DNA of 39,317 nt from Gemmatimonadaceae bacterium. GTDB taxonomy: Bacteria > Gemmatimonadota > Gemmatimonadetes > Gemmatimonadales > Gemmatimonadaceae. Shown here one piece after another: positions 37,815 through 39,317 of this stretch. Numbering within the stretch: position 1 is the stretch's first letter; each line of letters starts with the position of its first letter. The stretch covers positions 1-39,317 of the forward strand of contig JAICJQ010000014.1 of assembly GCA_025928335.1 (NCBI GenBank), written 5' to 3'. A program made the position numbers and the translations under genes. The notes under the pieces are model-generated. The model was not told the origin of the DNA, did not search any database, and saw nothing but the letters and a program-made list of their open reading frames with translations.

Positions 37815-38737
37815 GCGAGATCGGGCGCGCGGTTGCCGCGTTCGTCCTCGGCGCGACGTGCGTCGTCGGGATCGCGCGCGCCCAGGATACGAGCGCGACA
37901 CGCGCTGCCGACGCCCGGTGTGATTCCGTTGTCGCCGCGTCGCGCGCGGATACCGTCGGAAGTGGATTGTTCCTCGCGCTCAAGCGCGTCGACGGTGGGG
38001 ATCTGGCGACGGGTCAGATCACGGACATGCTGCTTCTCACCGGCGCGGCGTTCGTTCCACCGACGCCATTCCGGCTCACGGTGTTTTCCGGGCCGGCGCT
38101 GATCCCGAGCTTTCGACGCGTTGGCGGAAGCGCCGAAGCGGTGCTTCGCCGGCCGACGCTCACCGGTGCTTACCGGCTGAAGGTGGATGCGAACGAGGTG
38201 TTCACGAGCCTCGAAACGATTCGATCGTCGCTCATGCCCGGCTTCGACTCGGCGGCAATCAGCGCGATCAGGGCAGCTGGCACGAGCAAGGGACTGTTCG
38301 CACCGAGAGACGGAACCCGGTCCGCGACGATTGATTTTCGCTTCGCGACGGACTCGATCGTCGAGCCAGGGTGGACGGTCCAGCGACTCGTCAGCGCGAC
38401 CTTCCCGCGAATGCCGGTGACCGACGTCGTCGTGCAGCCGAGCGCTTCAAACGCGGACCTTCCGGAGGCGGAGCGACGCGAGGGACAGCCGGCGGAAACG
38501 GTGCTCCGATTTGTCGTCGACCGTACTGGGCAGCCGATCATGGAGACGCTCGAGATCGTGCGCGGGACGTCGGTCGACTTTGTGCGTGCCGCGCTGACGG
38601 TGCTGGGCAAGCAGCGTTTCATGCCGGCAACGATTCACGGATGCAACGTTGCTCAGCAGGTTGAATTTCCGTTCACCTTGCCCCCGCTGAGTCCGAGGGG
38701 GTCACCGCCGGCAAACAATGCGCAAATCCGATATTGA
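37811..38737 (+). CDS. exported protein with TonB-C-like C-terminal domain
   Basis: 308 residues from ATG 37811; longer frame from 37181 lies over the isomerase and is spurious. A signal peptide (IGRAVAAFVLGATCVVGIARAQ) is followed by about 190 residues of unrecognised sequence with strands such as YRLKVDANEVF. The end, about 220-295, resembles the TonB C-terminal fold: LRFVVDRTGQPIMETLEIVRGTSVDFVRAALTVLGKQRFMPATIHGCNV, in parts. There is neither a TonB membrane anchor nor a Pro-rich linker, so energy transduction is unlikely and the domain may just bind peptidoglycan or a partner. It is the last gene of the operon starting at 35325. Confidence 0.75.
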   Translation: MSEIGRAVAAFVLGATCVVGIARAQDTSATRAADARCDSVVAASRADTVGSGLFLALKRVDGGDLATGQITDMLLLTGAAFVPPTPFRLTVFSGPALIPSFRRVGGSAEAVLRRPTLTGAYRLKVDANEVFTSLETIRSSLMPGFDSAAISAIRAAGTSKGLFAPRDGTRSATIDFRFATDSIVEPGWTVQRLVSATFPRMPVTDVVVQPSASNADLPEAERREGQPAETVLRFVVDRTGQPIMETLEIVRGTSVDFVRAALTVLGKQRFMPATIHGCNVAQQVEFPFTLPPLSPRGSPPANNAQIRY

Positions 38738-38821
38738 CTGTCGGTTGCGGGCGAAGTCCATTACCCGCGCCGAGCGGAACGAATTCCGCGCCATCTCTTC
38801 TTCAGCCCCGACATTTCCGAC

Positions 38822-39317
38822 ATGACTCATGCACCGCTTCCGCTTCTTCACCGCGGCTTCGGTGAAACGCAGCGGCGCGACGCATGGTGGCTACAGCCAC
38901 TCGTCGTCTTCACGATCCTCAGCGGTTTCGTGGTATACGCCACTTGGGCCGCGTTTCAGAACGCGCACTACACGTACGGTCCGTATCTCTCGCCCTTCTA
39001 TTCGCCCGAGATCTTCGGCGATTCGCCGCATTCGTGGTTTGGGCCCAAGCCGTCGTGGTGGCCGGGGTTCGCGCCCTTCTCACCGGCGCTGATCATCCTG
39101 CCATTCCCGGGACTGTTCCGATTCACCTGCTACTACTATCGGGGCGCGTACTACAAGGCGTTCTGGGCTGATCCGTCCAACTGCGCCGTGGGTGAGCCGC
39201 GAAAGGGCTACCTCGGGGAGCGCTACTTCCCGCTGATCCTTCAGAACGTCCACCGCTATTTCCTGTATATCGCGGTGCTGTTCCTGTTCTTCCTGGGGCA
39301 CGACGTCTGGAAGGCGC
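38822..39317 (+). CDS. membrane protein, succinate dehydrogenase-associated type (5' part)
   Basis: 165 residues seen, open at the right edge. Start ATG 38822. A helix LQPLVVFTILSGFVVYATWAAF, an aromatic loop (YGPYLSPFYSPEIFGD, WFGPKPSWWPGF), a second hydrophobic stretch with FRFTCYYYRGAYYKAFWADP, then CAVGEPRKGYLGERYFPLILQNVHRYFLYIAVLFLFFLGHDVW, cut here in pieces. The histidines in QNVHRYFLY and GHDVWKA could bind heme. It resembles the membrane subunit that precedes sdhA/sdhB in Gemmatimonadota and Actinobacteriota; flanking sdh genes would confirm this but lie outside the window. Confidence 0.6.
   Translation, partial: MTHAPLPLLHRGFGETQRRDAWWLQPLVVFTILSGFVVYATWAAFQNAHYTYGPYLSPFYSPEIFGDSPHSWFGPKPSWWPGFAPFSPALIILPFPGLFRFTCYYYRGAYYKAFWADPSNCAVGEPRKGYLGERYFPLILQNVHRYFLYIAVLFLFFLGHDVWKA

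Noticed and set aside
1-39317. Prophage, integrase, insertion sequence, tRNA or rRNA genes
   Set aside because: No transposase, integrase or phage gene and no tRNA- or rRNA-like sequence was noticed on either strand.

Overview
The window is a GC-rich bacterial chromosome segment. Gene content points to Gemmatimonadota or a close relative: many secreted or outer-membrane proteins with Gram-negative signal peptides and lipoboxes, an imuA-imuB-dnaE2 mutasome, exported DUF4097-type proteins, and a final gene resembling the succinate-dehydrogenase-associated membrane proteins I associate with that phylum. The phylum call is inference from memory of families; no 16S gene or tRNA is present.

Layout. 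1-6158: end of a surface-polysaccharide locus (dTDP-glucose 4,6-dehydratase tail, SAM methyltransferase, a lipoprotein with a CSPGYWKNH motif, then WbsX / GT4 / WbsX). 6171-10800: a GMC alcohol oxidase divergent from an erythromycin-esterase-like protein, then an overlapping DoxX-creatininase pair. 10907-13931: a small hydrophilic protein, an outer-membrane barrel protein and an M1 aminopeptidase lipoprotein. 14022-15686: Hsp20 with a long Ser/Thr/Asn-rich N-terminus, a DUF5946-like protein and a DUF1330 protein.

15714-22486 (minus strand) is a DNA-damage block: an SplB-like radical SAM gene, imuA, imuB and dnaE2. Two of its upstream regions share an almost identical 18-bp direct-repeat motif, the best candidate for a common damage-response operator. 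A long imperfect inverted repeat lies between imuB and dnaE2. 22563-25005 holds a perfect-looking REP-type palindrome, a small membrane metalloprotease, a pterin carbinolamine dehydratase, a PIG-L deacetylase and a Bax-inhibitor-1 protein.

25087-29948 (minus strand) is a six-gene envelope-stress-like operon: ECF sigma factor, zinc-finger anti-sigma factor and four consecutive paralogous exported DUF4097 proteins, each built from its own version of a repeated NG/SG turn motif. 30059-31806 carries a HAD phosphatase, a small membrane protein, a roughly 500-bp noncoding element made of 13-nt units in two mirror-image arrays, and a cold-shock gene with a strong terminator. 32207-34712 holds small hypotheticals, a barstar-like protein and a PAP2 phosphatase. 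34833-38737 starts with a histone-H1-like protein, followed by a tightly packed run (SDF-family symporter, lipoprotein, cyclophilin, TonB-C-like protein). The window ends inside a membrane protein gene.

The least explained items are the mirrored 13-nt-unit element (30995-31495), the shared operator of the mutasome and radical SAM genes, and the sigma/anti-sigma/four-paralogue operon.
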